Of a DNA stretch of 64,000 nucleotides, positions 17,877 through 26,514 are shown one piece after another. Position 1 is the first letter of the stretch; each line of letters starts with the position of its first letter. The notes under the pieces were generated by a model that worked only from the letters and a program-made list of their open reading frames with translations, was not told the origin of the DNA and searched no databases. A program made the position numbers and the translations under genes. The DNA comes from Collinsella sp. AF33-16 (GTDB taxonomy: Bacteria; Actinomycetota; Coriobacteriia; Coriobacteriales; Coriobacteriaceae), in contig NZ_QRQC01000005.1 of NCBI RefSeq assembly GCF_003475325.1, forward strand, positions 1-64,000. The letters are read 5' to 3'.

Positions 17877-19490
17877 ATGGCCATCATCAACAAGGGTATG
17901 TCCAGGCGTTCGTTCCTCGGCCTCACCGGCAGCGTCGCTGCTGTCGCAGGGCTTGGTCTCACCGGCTGCGGTGGCAGCTCCAACGACGAGGGTTCCGCTT
18001 CCGGTTCCACCGATTCCGCCAACCGTGGCGGCGGCGTGATCACCGCTGGTTCCGCTTACGCTCCGTCCAGCTTCGATCCCGCCAGCACCGGCTCCGCTGT
18101 GGGCCTGGGTGCTAACTGGCACGTCGTCGAGGGCCTCTACGGCATCGATTACCACGACTACAGCACCTTCAACGAGCTCGCCACCGACGATCCCAAGTCT
18201 GTGGACGACACCACTTTCGAGGTCACCATCCGCAAGGGCGCCAAGTTTTCCGATGGCACCGAGGTCACCGCTGACGATGTCGTTGCCTCCTACACCGCTT
18301 GCGCCGCTTCCGCTACCTATGCTCCGTTCTTCCAGCCCTTCGAGTCCATCGAGGCCAAGGACGCCAGCACCGTGACGGTCAAGACCAAGGTCCCCAACTT
18401 CTCCCTGCTCAAGGATCGTCTGGCCATCGTCCGCGTTACCCCGGCCACCCAGACCGAGGAGGATCGCGCCAAGCAGCCGATCGGCTCCGGCCCCTGGATG
18501 TACGACTCTATCTCCGATACCGAGATCACCCTGGTTCCCAACCCCGAGTACAACGGTGAGTATGCTGCCGAGGATAAGAAGATCCAGTACAGCATCCTGA
18601 CCGACCCCACCGCTCGCGTTACCGCTCAGCAGGAGGGCTCCACGCTCGTTATGGAGCTCGTTACCGCTGACGCCGTCGACCAGCTCGAGAGCGCCGGCTG
18701 CAAGATCGATAACGTTCAGGGTTTCGGCACCCGCTTCATCATGTTCAACGTCGCCAAGGAGCCTTGGAACAACGTCAAGGTCCGCCAGGCTGTCATGTAT
18801 GCGCTCGACACCGAGAAGATGGTCAGCAACACCTTCGCCGGCCTTGCCACCGCTGCCAGCTGCTACCTGCCCAAGAGCTTCACCAACTATCATGAGGCTT
18901 CCACGGTGTACAAGACCGACGCCAAGAAGGCTAAGAAGCTCATCGAGGAGTCTGGCATCACCCCGGGTGCCATCACCCTGCGCACCACCGACAACGAGCA
19001 GATTAAGGGCATGGCCGCCCAGGTCAAGAACGACCTCGACGCCCTCGGCTTCGATGTGACCATCCAGACCGATACCTCGCCGGCCACCTACGCTGCCATC
19101 GACGGCGGCGAGGCCTACGATATCCTCCTTGCCCCTGGCGATCCTTCCTGCTTCGGTGCCGACCCCGACCTGCTGCTCAACTGGTGGTACGGCGACAACG
19201 TCTGGATGCAGACCCGTTGCCCGTGGAAGGAGTCCGCTGAGTGGCAGAAGCTCCACGGTCTCATGGACGAGGCTCTTGCCGCCGAGGGCGACGAGCAGCA
19301 GAAGAAGTGGAACGAGTGCTTCGACATCATTGCCGACAATGCCGTTCTGTACCCCGTTGTCCACGTCAAGACCGTCTCCGCTTCCTGGGACGATCCGTCC
19401 ACTGCGCCCAACGGAGAGGCCCTCGATGGCTTCAAGGGCATCGGTACGACGAGCATGTCCTTCAGGGGCGTTGCGACCGTCAAGGCGTAA
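17877..19490 (+). CDS. ABC transporter substrate-binding lipoprotein (peptide/SatA-like, probable sialic acid)
   Basis: The 537-residue product is a family 5 (DppA/OppA-type) extracellular solute-binding protein. Its signal peptide has a twin-arginine-like motif SRRSFLG (residues 9-15) and a lipobox with the acylated Cys31 (LTGC), so it is probably exported folded and lipid-anchored. The body has the family features near residues 90-150 (FEVTIRKGAKFSDG) and ends without domains added. Because it leads an operon with nanA, nanK and nanE, the likely ligand is sialic acid, as for the SatABCD transporter of Haemophilus ducreyi and its corynebacterial relatives; this is inference from context. ATG 17877 follows AGGAGA. 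A hairpin after the gene probably keeps it more abundant than the membrane subunits. Confidence 0.85.
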   Translation: MAIINKGMSRRSFLGLTGSVAAVAGLGLTGCGGSSNDEGSASGSTDSANRGGGVITAGSAYAPSSFDPASTGSAVGLGANWHVVEGLYGIDYHDYSTFNELATDDPKSVDDTTFEVTIRKGAKFSDGTEVTADDVVASYTACAASATYAPFFQPFESIEAKDASTVTVKTKVPNFSLLKDRLAIVRVTPATQTEEDRAKQPIGSGPWMYDSISDTEITLVPNPEYNGEYAAEDKKIQYSILTDPTARVTAQQEGSTLVMELVTADAVDQLESAGCKIDNVQGFGTRFIMFNVAKEPWNNVKVRQAVMYALDTEKMVSNTFAGLATAASCYLPKSFTNYHEASTVYKTDAKKAKKLIEESGITPGAITLRTTDNEQIKGMAAQVKNDLDALGFDVTIQTDTSPATYAAIDGGEAYDILLAPGDPSCFGADPDLLLNWWYGDNVWMQTRCPWKESAEWQKLHGLMDEALAAEGDEQQKKWNECFDIIADNAVLYPVVHVKTVSASWDDPSTAPNGEALDGFKGIGTTSMSFRGVATVKA

Positions 19491-19553
19491 GACTCGCTTG
19501 AGTCTGTATGCAGGATGTCGGTCGTTGGGACCGTATCCTCATAGTTGAAACAA

Positions 19554-19590
19554 AGACCCGGGCGGCAACGATGTCGCTCGGGTCTTGTAA
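19554..19590 (+). terminator. Attenuating hairpin between binding-protein and permease genes
   Basis: A 7-bp stem AGACCCG / CGGGTCT (19554-19560 with 19579-19585) with a long partly paired loop is followed by TTGT. Partial termination here would explain unequal expression of the binding protein and membrane subunits. Confidence 0.55.
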
Positions 19591-19647
19591 TGAGTATCCG
19601 TACTCATATACCAGTTGGTCCTACCGACAAAAGAAAGGGGAGAGAAC

Positions 19648-20604
19648 GTGAACAACTTGCTACGTTTGATTGGAAGGCGTCTTGTGGCGCTGCCGATCAT
19701 GGCATTGGGCGTCACCGTCCTGGTGTTCTTCCTTATGTCGTTCTCCAAGACCGACCCCGCCTACACGGCGTTGGGTGACGGTGCCTCGCCCGAGGCGGTT
19801 GCCGAGTACCATGAGAAGTATGGTCTGGACGACCCCTGGCCCGTGCGCTACGTGCGCTATATGGGCGATTTGATCCATGGCGACATGGGCACCTATGGTG
19901 CTGCTCGCAACTCCGTTGCCAAGCGCATCTCCACGGCCCTGCCCGTCACGATGCAGCTGACCTTCATCGGCCTTGCCATCGGTGCGGTCGTTTCGTTTTT
20001 ACTCGGCGTCATCGCGGCACTGTATCGCGACAAATGGCCGGACCAAGTGATCCGCGTCTTTTCCATCGCCGGCTTGGCAACCCCGTCGTTCTGGCTTGCC
20101 GTTCTGTTGATCCTGCTGTTCTCTTCCTACCTTAAGGTGCTTCCGGCATCGGGTGCTCTGCCTCACTTCACCACGAATCCGGCTGGCTATCTGGGACGTA
20201 TGATCATGCCCGCTATCGCCTTGGCATTTCCGCTGACGGGCCAGATGACTCGTATCGTGCGTACCGCCATGGTCGAGGAGCTCGATAAGGATTATGTCCG
20301 TATGGCTCGCGGCGCCGGCGTTCCCGAGAAGGTCGTCGTCGGCATCAACGTTCTTCGCAATGCGCTGATCACCCCGGTCACCACCCTCGGTCTTAAGATC
20401 GGTTACCTCATGGGCGGCGCCGTCGTCATCGAGGTTATCTTCAACCTCCCCGGCATGGGCACCGCGATTCTGCAGGGCGTTCAGGGCAACGAGGCGAACC
20501 TGGTTCAGGGCGTCGTTATCGTCGTTGCTCTTGCCTTCATCATCATCAACATCGTGGTTGACATGCTCTACCTGCTCATCAACCCGCGCATCAGGACGGT
20601 GTAG
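19648..20604 (+). CDS. ABC transporter permease, DppB-like
   Basis: This 318-residue membrane protein is the first permease of the sialic-acid operon transporter. It has about six hydrophobic segments, starting with LVALPIMALGVTVLVFFLM near the N-terminus. The ATPase-coupling loop is visible as EELDKDYVRMARGAGVPEKV, followed by NALITPVTTLGLKIGYLMGG. The start is GTG 19648, seven bases after AAAGGGGA; the frame is open to 19615, which precedes the ribosome-binding site. Three bases separate it from the next gene. Confidence 0.9.
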   Translation: MNNLLRLIGRRLVALPIMALGVTVLVFFLMSFSKTDPAYTALGDGASPEAVAEYHEKYGLDDPWPVRYVRYMGDLIHGDMGTYGAARNSVAKRISTALPVTMQLTFIGLAIGAVVSFLLGVIAALYRDKWPDQVIRVFSIAGLATPSFWLAVLLILLFSSYLKVLPASGALPHFTTNPAGYLGRMIMPAIALAFPLTGQMTRIVRTAMVEELDKDYVRMARGAGVPEKVVVGINVLRNALITPVTTLGLKIGYLMGGAVVIEVIFNLPGMGTAILQGVQGNEANLVQGVVIVVALAFIIINIVVDMLYLLINPRIRTV

Positions 20605-20607
20605 ATT

Positions 20608-22623
20608 ATGGTAAAGATTCGAGAGAAGCAAACCGAGCAGCTCGAGAAGGCTGCCTCCAAGGGGCTCAAGCTCGGTGGCTGGAAGAAGATGACGCTGTCT
20701 TCTAAGATTGCCGCCGTCGTGTTGGTGCTGGTCGCCCTGACTGCGATTCTGGCGCCCCTTCTTGCCCCCTATAGCCCGGTCGAGATTTTTACGGCTCGCC
20801 AGGCTCCCGGCAACGGATTTATCTTCGGTACCGACGATAAGGGTCGCGACATTCTGTCGCGCATGCTCTACGGTGGTCGTTACTCGCTGATTATCGGCTT
20901 TGGCGCCACTGCCATGGCTCTGGTCTGCGGCTCGGTCGTGGGCGCCCTTGCGGCGGTTTCGCGCAAGGCCGTTTCCGAGACGATCATGCGTATCCTGGAC
21001 ATCATCATGTCCATCCCGGGCATCGCCCTCGCGGCCGTCTTCGTCTCCATCCTGGGCAACTCCGTGCCGTCGATCATCTTCGCCATCGGCTTTATGTACA
21101 CTCCGCAGATTGCCCGTATCGTGCGCGCCAACATCGTGTCCGAGTACGGCGAGGACTATGTCCGCGCGGTCATCGTTTCCGGCGCCAAGGCTCCGTGGAT
21201 TTTGATCAAGCATGTTCTGCGTAACTGCATCGCCCCGATCATGGTCTTCACCGTTACCCTGGTCGCCGACGCCATCATCTTCGAGGCCTCGCTGACCTTC
21301 ATCGGCGCTGGTATCCAGGAGCCCACCGCTACCTGGGGCAACATCCTCGCCGACGCCCGCGGCGGCGTGCTCGCCGGCCGTTGGTGGCAGGCGCTGTTCC
21401 CGGGCCTGGCCATCATGATCACCTGCCTGGCGCTCAACATCCTCTCCGAGGGCATTACCGACGCCATGGCCGCTGCTCCCTCCGCCGCCCTGGATCCGAC
21501 CGATTCCTCCAAGCGTCGCGAGGCCGACCTGCTGGTCTCCGACCCCGTTCGCGCCTACAAGGAGCAGGCCCAGTCCCTCTCCGCTCGCCTTGGCGCCCTG
21601 CGCGATGTCGAGCTCAAGCGTGACGATCGCCATGTGCCCGACGAGTCTGTCGAACCGATTCTCTCGGTCCGTGACTTCTGCATTCAGTTTGAGCATCACG
21701 GCGATATCAACGTCGTCGACCATGTCAACTTTGACGTCCGTCCTGGTCAGACCATGGGCCTGGTGGGCGAGTCCGGTTGCGGTAAGTCCATCACCACGCT
21801 GGCCATCATGGGCCTGACCGACGATGACGAGCACCTTTCCGGCCAGGTCCTCTGGGAGGGCCGCGACCTGCTCAAGATGAGCAAGAAGGAGTGGTTCGGC
21901 CTGCGCGGTACCGATATCGCTATGGTCTATCAGGACGCCCTGTCCTCGCTCAACCCCTCCATGCTCATCTCTGCCCAGATGAAGCAGCTCACCAAGCGCG
22001 GCGGCACCCGCAGCGCCGAGGAACTCCTGGAGCTCGTGGGCCTCGACCCCAAGCGTACGCTCGAGAGCTACCCGCATGAGCTTTCCGGTGGCCAGCGTCA
22101 GCGTGTCCTGATCGCCATGGCCCTTACCCGCGACCCCAAGCTGGTCATCTGCGACGAGCCCACGACCGCTCTGGACGTTACCGTCCAGAAGCAGGTCATC
22201 AAGCTGCTCAACGACCTTCAGGCCAAGCTCGGCTTTGCCATGATCTTCGTCTCGCATGACTTGGCGCTGGTCGCCGAGGTCGCCCATAACATCACGGTTA
22301 TGTACGCCGGTCAGGTTATCGAGCAGGCGCCCACCAAGGAGCTGCTCACTAACCCGATCCACGAGTACACCCGCGGTCTTCTGGGCTCCGTTCTGTCCAT
22401 CGAGAGCGGTTCGGGCCGTCTGCACCAGGTGCCCGGCGCCGTTCCGAGCCCGCGCGATTTCCCCAAGGGCGATCGCTTCGCGCCCCGCTCGAGCCATCCG
22501 CGCATTGGCCTGGACACCCGTCCGGTCTTCAAGCGCGTGCCCGGCACCGAGCACTTCTATTCCGAGCTCCCCGACGAGGTGCTCAAGGCAAATGGTTTGA
22601 CCCCTCACGCGGAGGTGATGTAG
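20608..22623 (+). CDS. Fused ABC permease (DppC-like) and ATPase (DppD-like)
   Basis: The 671-residue protein joins two transporter parts normally encoded apart. Residues about 1-290 are a DppC-type permease: an N-terminal cytosolic segment, hydrophobic helices, and the coupling loop SEYGEDYVRAVIVSGAKAPW. After a hydrophilic linker (about 295-350) comes an ATPase of the oligopeptide family, with Walker A GESGCGKS near residue 387, the signature LSGGQRQRVLIAMAL, Walker [13 protein letters not shown], and the oligopeptide/dipeptide C-terminal tail. The reading frame is continuous, with no internal stop or frameshift, so this is one polypeptide. Related fused genes are known in actinobacterial peptide-family transporters. 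The next ATPase gene begins right after its stop codon. Confidence 0.9.
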   Translation: MVKIREKQTEQLEKAASKGLKLGGWKKMTLSSKIAAVVLVLVALTAILAPLLAPYSPVEIFTARQAPGNGFIFGTDDKGRDILSRMLYGGRYSLIIGFGATAMALVCGSVVGALAAVSRKAVSETIMRILDIIMSIPGIALAAVFVSILGNSVPSIIFAIGFMYTPQIARIVRANIVSEYGEDYVRAVIVSGAKAPWILIKHVLRNCIAPIMVFTVTLVADAIIFEASLTFIGAGIQEPTATWGNILADARGGVLAGRWWQALFPGLAIMITCLALNILSEGITDAMAAAPSAALDPTDSSKRREADLLVSDPVRAYKEQAQSLSARLGALRDVELKRDDRHVPDESVEPILSVRDFCIQFEHHGDINVVDHVNFDVRPGQTMGLVGESGCGKSITTLAIMGLTDDDEHLSGQVLWEGRDLLKMSKKEWFGLRGTDIAMVYQDALSSLNPSMLISAQMKQLTKRGGTRSAEELLELVGLDPKRTLESYPHELSGGQRQRVLIAMALTRDPKLVICDEPTTALDVTVQKQVIKLLNDLQAKLGFAMIFVSHDLALVAEVAHNITVMYAGQVIEQAPTKELLTNPIHEYTRGLLGSVLSIESGSGRLHQVPGAVPSPRDFPKGDRFAPRSSHPRIGLDTRPVFKRVPGTEHFYSELPDEVLKANGLTPHAEVM

Positions 22624-23451
22624 ATGAGCGAGACCGCAGTCAACGGCGTCGAGCCGATCATCTTCCTTGATGACGTCCACGTCACCTTTAGGACCCGTAC
22701 CGGCTCGATTCTGCACCCCAACCTGGTTCACGCCGTCCAGGGTGTAACGATTAGGCTCATGCCCGGTCAGACGATCGGCATCGTCGGCGAGTCCGGTTGC
22801 GGTAAGTCCACCACCGCCAACGTCATGTGCGGCCTGCAGGCCCCCACGAGCGGCAAGGTCTACTTTAAGGGCAAGGACGTAACCAAGCGTACCGCCGAGG
22901 ACCGTCGCCACATGGGTCGCGTCATCTCGGTCGTGTTCCAGAACCCGGCCACGGCGCTCAACCCCCGCATGGTCGTTCGCGAGCAGCTGCTCGATCCCAT
23001 GCGCGTCCACAATCTGGGCACCGAGGCCGAACAGGAGAAGCGCGTCAAGGAACTCCTGGAGCTCACCGGTCTGCCCAGCTCCGCCGCCGAGGTTCTTCCC
23101 GGTCAGCTTTCGGGCGGCCAGCGCCAGCGCGTCGCAATTGCCCGTGCCCTGTCGCTGAACCCCGATGCCATCATCGCCGACGAGCCCACCTCGGCTCTGG
23201 ACGTTTCGGTCCGCGCGCAGATTCTGAACCTGCTGACCGACCTTAAGAAGGAGCTCGGCCTGGCCATGGTGTTCATCAGCCATGACATCCAGACGGTCCG
23301 CTATATCTCTGACGACATCATCGTTATGAATGGCGGCAAGATCGTCGAGCAGGGCGAGGCCAAGCAGGTCTTCCAGCACCCCCAGGACCCCTACACCAAG
23401 ATGCTGCTCGGCGCTGCGCCGTCGCTGCTGCATCCCAAGCTCGGCGAGTAG
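22624..23451 (+). CDS. ABC transporter ATP-binding protein, DppF-like
   Basis: The 275-residue ATPase would pair with the ATPase half of the upstream fusion to energise the transporter. It has Walker A GESGCGKST (about residue 55), Q-loop region VFQNPATALNPRM, signature LSGGQRQRVAIARAL, Walker B AIIADEPTSALD, and the switch His in FISHDIQTVRYI. The C-terminus ends soon after the ABC core, lacking the cysteine-containing tail seen in the 40688-41716 paralogue. ATG 22624 directly follows the preceding TAG. Confidence 0.92.
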   Translation: MSETAVNGVEPIIFLDDVHVTFRTRTGSILHPNLVHAVQGVTIRLMPGQTIGIVGESGCGKSTTANVMCGLQAPTSGKVYFKGKDVTKRTAEDRRHMGRVISVVFQNPATALNPRMVVREQLLDPMRVHNLGTEAEQEKRVKELLELTGLPSSAAEVLPGQLSGGQRQRVAIARALSLNPDAIIADEPTSALDVSVRAQILNLLTDLKKELGLAMVFISHDIQTVRYISDDIIVMNGGKIVEQGEAKQVFQHPQDPYTKMLLGAAPSLLHPKLGE

Positions 23452-23467
23452 TCTCGCTTTCCCTCCC

Positions 23468-23500
23468 GTGCGCCCGGTTCCCTTGCCGGGCGCACCTCCG
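23468..23500 (+). terminator. Hairpin after the transporter genes
   Basis: A perfect 10-bp stem GTGCGCCCGG / CCGGGCGCAC (23468-23477 with 23486-23495) lies 16 bases after the ATPase stop. The bases that follow are not strongly T-rich, so it may act as a processing or stability element rather than a full terminator. Confidence 0.5.
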
Positions 23501-23531
23501 TTGCGATTTCGAAAGGTTGGGTTCACGAGCC

Positions 23532-24509
23532 ATGCCAAGTGCTCAGGAGCTGCAACATCAATTTGGTGAATATCGAGGCGCCATGCCCCGTCCATCAGAT
23601 TTCGATCTCTTTTGGAAGGATCGCATGGCCGAGGCCGACGCCGTCGGGCTTGACTATGCGATCGAGACGGCATCGGTCACCGATGCCGTGACCTGCCAGC
23701 TTTTCGACCTCTGGTATACCGGCATGTGTGGCGCTCGCCTGCATGCCAAGTACCTTAAACCCGTCTCGGACGAGCCCGTGCCATTGGTACTTCAGTTCCA
23801 TGGGTATCCGGGTGCAAGCCGCAGCTGGTTTGAGCAGGCGTCGTTTGCGGGCATGGGCATGGCACTCATCGCCCTCGACTGCCCCGGCCAAGGAGGTCCC
23901 TCCGAGGACATTGGTGGATTTGAGGGCACAACGGTCGCGGGCCATATCGTCGCCGGTATCGACGGCGATCCGGCCAACCTCTACTATGTCCGCTTGCACC
24001 AAGATATTCGCATCCTGTGCCGCATCGTTCGCGAGCTCGAGGGCATCGATCTTGCCCGTGTGTTTGTGAACGGCGCGTCGCAGGGCGGCGGTTTGGGCAT
24101 TGCGACCTGTGCACTTAACAGCGAGCTTATCAATCGCGCCGCCATCCTCTATCCCTTCCTGTCGGATTTCCGCCTGGTCTGGGATTTGGATGCCGACGAC
24201 ATTGCCTACGAGGGCCTGCGCTATTGGTCTCGCTGGTTTGACGAGGACTCGACTCGTATCGACGTAGCCTATGCCAAGCTGGCGTACTTCGATTCCAAGA
24301 ACTTTGCCCCTATGGTCAAATGCCCCGTGCTGTTTGGCACTGGCACAGCCGATACCGTCTGTCCGCCAGCGACGCAGTTTGCGGTCTATAACAACCTGAC
24401 CTGTGAAAAGCGTCATGAGTTCTTTGAAGGCTTTGGCCACGAGGAGATTCAGGATTTTGACGATCTGATCATTCCGTTTTTCTGCAAGGGAGGGGAGGCT
24501 TATGTCTAA
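23532..24509 (+). CDS. Acetylxylan-esterase-family hydrolase, probable sialate O-acetylesterase
   Basis: The 325-residue alpha/beta hydrolase belongs to the AXE1/cephalosporin-C deacetylase family. The family opening (GEYRGAMPRPSDFDLFW), oxyanion region LQFHGYPGASRSW, nucleophile elbow GASQGG with Ser183, an acidic residue in GTADTVCPP, and the histidine in FGHEE are all present, so it should be active. In this operon its likely job is to remove O-acetyl groups from sialic acids so that NanA can act; that role is inferred. The ATG 23532 start gives the family N-terminus, though the GAAAGG at 23511 is rather far away; a TTG at 23517 is the alternative. It overlaps the next gene by eight bases. 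Confidence 0.82.
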   Translation: MPSAQELQHQFGEYRGAMPRPSDFDLFWKDRMAEADAVGLDYAIETASVTDAVTCQLFDLWYTGMCGARLHAKYLKPVSDEPVPLVLQFHGYPGASRSWFEQASFAGMGMALIALDCPGQGGPSEDIGGFEGTTVAGHIVAGIDGDPANLYYVRLHQDIRILCRIVRELEGIDLARVFVNGASQGGGLGIATCALNSELINRAAILYPFLSDFRLVWDLDADDIAYEGLRYWSRWFDEDSTRIDVAYAKLAYFDSKNFAPMVKCPVLFGTGTADTVCPPATQFAVYNNLTCEKRHEFFEGFGHEEIQDFDDLIIPFFCKGGEAYV

Positions 24510-25353
24510 GTGCGAGAGCAATGTCAATGAGCTGATTGTCTCCGACCTTGTGGGGATTCCCGGAACGGTCTCGTCAAGGCTCGCTGATTTCCGGGATTGG
24601 CGCGGTGATGCTTCTGCGGATGTTTCCGAATTAGAGATAGCCGCTTCGGACCTTGAGGTTTGCGGGCCGAGTATTACGGCGATCGATTTCGCCAATCCGT
24701 ATGCCCGCTACTCCGAGGTTTCCTTTGAGCTTGGTGGCGATGTGGTCCACGCACGCTTGATTGAGCCTGCCGGTCGCGCCCGAGCATCCGAGCTTGTGCC
24801 GCTATGTCTGATGTTTCACGACATCGACCGACCCGTGCGGGGATGGCATCACATGACGAGGTTTGCGGCCATGGGATATGCCGTGCTTGCGCTGGACGAT
24901 GAGGCGATTGGATCCAGCGAGCTGCAGCAGGGGATTGCCTCTCCTGCTTTTGTCAAGCGCGTCCGTTGGGGTTGCGCGATGGCGAAGGTGGCGCGCAATC
25001 TTGATGGCGTGGACCCCGACCGCATCTTTGCATGGGGCGAGGGCCTTGGCGGCGGAGTCGCGCTGGCGGTTTCTGCTCTGGACGAGCGGGGCCTCGCCTG
25101 CACGGCGGTTGCCAATCCAATTCCCGGTGGCCTCGAGGCGTTGTCGTCTCGGGTGCGTGGATCGGTGCTCATGGGCACATCGCTCATGGATGCCGTGAGC
25201 GATCCCAAGGGCCAGTTTGCCGTATTCAACGGTCTTGAGTGTGACCGGAGGCATATCATCTATGCCAAATACGCTCATGAGCGCATCAATGCGTTCGAAA
25301 ACGAAGTCATCGACTTTTTTAACCAAACGTTCTACCCGTGTTCTTTGGCCTAG
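24502..25353 (+). CDS. Inactive-looking paralogue of the AXE1-family esterase
   Basis: The 283-residue product is clearly related to its upstream neighbour: the C-terminal thirds align without gaps (GQFAVFNGLECDRRH here, TQFAVYNNLTCEKRH there). The nucleophile elbow, however, reads GEGLGG, with Gly181 where the paralogue has Ser183. The acidic residue (LMDAVSDP) and a late His (YAHER) remain. It is therefore probably a pseudo-enzyme, binding a sugar or modulating its partner, or it uses unusual chemistry. The N-terminal 60 residues diverge most. ATG 24502 follows GGGGAGG and overlaps the upstream stop, so translation is coupled. No substrate can be assigned. Confidence 0.8.
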   Translation: MSKCESNVNELIVSDLVGIPGTVSSRLADFRDWRGDASADVSELEIAASDLEVCGPSITAIDFANPYARYSEVSFELGGDVVHARLIEPAGRARASELVPLCLMFHDIDRPVRGWHHMTRFAAMGYAVLALDDEAIGSSELQQGIASPAFVKRVRWGCAMAKVARNLDGVDPDRIFAWGEGLGGGVALAVSALDERGLACTAVANPIPGGLEALSSRVRGSVLMGTSLMDAVSDPKGQFAVFNGLECDRRHIIYAKYAHERINAFENEVIDFFNQTFYPCSLA

Positions 25354-25421
25354 ACGGCCTGGACACTGCCAACAAGAGTGGGTGGCATAGGGCCGCCCGC
25401 CAGACAACTAAGGAGATTCTT

Positions 25422-26342
25422 GTGGCAACTCAGAAATTCACCGGCGTTATCCCTCCCGTCGTTGTTCCCGATACCGAAGATCACCAGCTCGACGTTGCCT
25501 CCTTTGAGCGCAGCATCAACCGCATGATCGATGCCGGCGTCGATGGCCTGTTCTTCCTGGGCTCTTCGGGCGAGGTCGTTTTCTCCACCGATGAGCGTCG
25601 TCGCCAGATCATCGCCGAGGCCGTTCGTATCGTCGACCACCGCGTGCCCGTCCTGGTCGGCATCATCGATACCGAGACCGAGCGCATGATCGAGCACGGT
25701 AAGGTCGCTCAGGAGCTGGGCGCCGATGCGCTTGTCGCCACCTGCCCGTTCTATGCCCTGCAGGGCATGACCGAGGTCGAGGAGCACTTCCGCATCCTGC
25801 ACGAGGAGCTCGACCTGCCCATCTTTGCCTATGACATTCCCGTCTGCGTTCACACCAAGCTCCCCTGGAAGCTCCTTGCCAAGCTCGGCGCCGAGGGCGT
25901 CCTTGCTGGCGTCAAGGATTCCTCGGGTGATGACATCTCGTTCCGCTATCTCGTTCAGGAGAACGAGAAGAACGGCCATCCGATGAGCATCCTCACCGGC
26001 CACGAGGTTGTTGTCGACGGTGCTTACCTCGGTGGCGCCGACGGCTCTGTCCCGGGTCTCGCCAACGTTGAGCCCGAGGGCTACGTTCGTCAGTGGAAGG
26101 CCGCTCAGGCTGGTGACTGGGCTACCGTCAAGGCCGAGCAGGATCGCCTCAATGAGATTTCGCACATCTGGGATGTCACCTCGGGCGTCCAGGGCTATGC
26201 CGGTGGCGTCGGCGCCTTCAAGACCGCTATGAACCTCATGGGTATCTTCGACAGCCCGACCATGCCGCGCCCGGTGAAGGCCATGACCGGCGAGAACGTC
26301 GAGGCTATTAGGAAGGTCCTCCAGGACAACGGCCTCCTGTAA
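25422..26342 (+). CDS. nanA: N-acetylneuraminate lyase (DHDPS/NAL family)
   Basis: The 306-residue TIM-barrel aldolase should cleave N-acetylneuraminate to ManNAc and pyruvate. The pyruvate-binding motif is GSSGE (residues 47-51), the catalytic Tyr137 lies in AYDIPV, and the Schiff-base Lys165 lies in GVKDSS. The Tyr and Lys positions coincide with those of E. coli NanA, but the fold also serves DHDPS and other aldolases, so the substrate rests partly on the flanking nanK and nanE genes. The start is GTG 25422, six bases after TAAGGAG; an in-frame extension to 25338 overlaps the previous gene. A strong terminator follows. Confidence 0.85.
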   Translation: MATQKFTGVIPPVVVPDTEDHQLDVASFERSINRMIDAGVDGLFFLGSSGEVVFSTDERRRQIIAEAVRIVDHRVPVLVGIIDTETERMIEHGKVAQELGADALVATCPFYALQGMTEVEEHFRILHEELDLPIFAYDIPVCVHTKLPWKLLAKLGAEGVLAGVKDSSGDDISFRYLVQENEKNGHPMSILTGHEVVVDGAYLGGADGSVPGLANVEPEGYVRQWKAAQAGDWATVKAEQDRLNEISHIWDVTSGVQGYAGGVGAFKTAMNLMGIFDSPTMPRPVKAMTGENVEAIRKVLQDNGLL

Positions 26343-26373
26343 AGCTTTCCCAGGCACCCGACCTCGCCGTTCA

Positions 26374-26418
26374 ACCGTGTGGCCATGACTATTAGGTCAA
26401 TGGCCACACGGTTTCTCG
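26374..26418 (+). terminator. Strong intrinsic terminator after nanA
   Basis: A 17-bp perfect stem (26374-26390 with 26397-26413) around a six-base TATTAG loop ends in TTTCT. It separates nanA from nanK, so the two are probably not one simple transcript. Confidence 0.85.
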
Positions 26419-26514
26419 GCGATCTTGGGCACCAGGAAAACCTTTACTGCGCTGTGACGGCTAGCCTGACGGCGCATTTCCTATAGTTGTTTTTTATCTC
26501 CGAAGGAGAGCGAC

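Noticed and set aside
19999-23673. A 1224-codon open frame on the minus strand opposite the transporter genes
   Set aside because: It is the reverse-frame shadow of highly biased GC-rich genes. The plus-strand genes have clear families, ribosome-binding sites and motifs; the antisense product has low-complexity composition and no recognisable domain.
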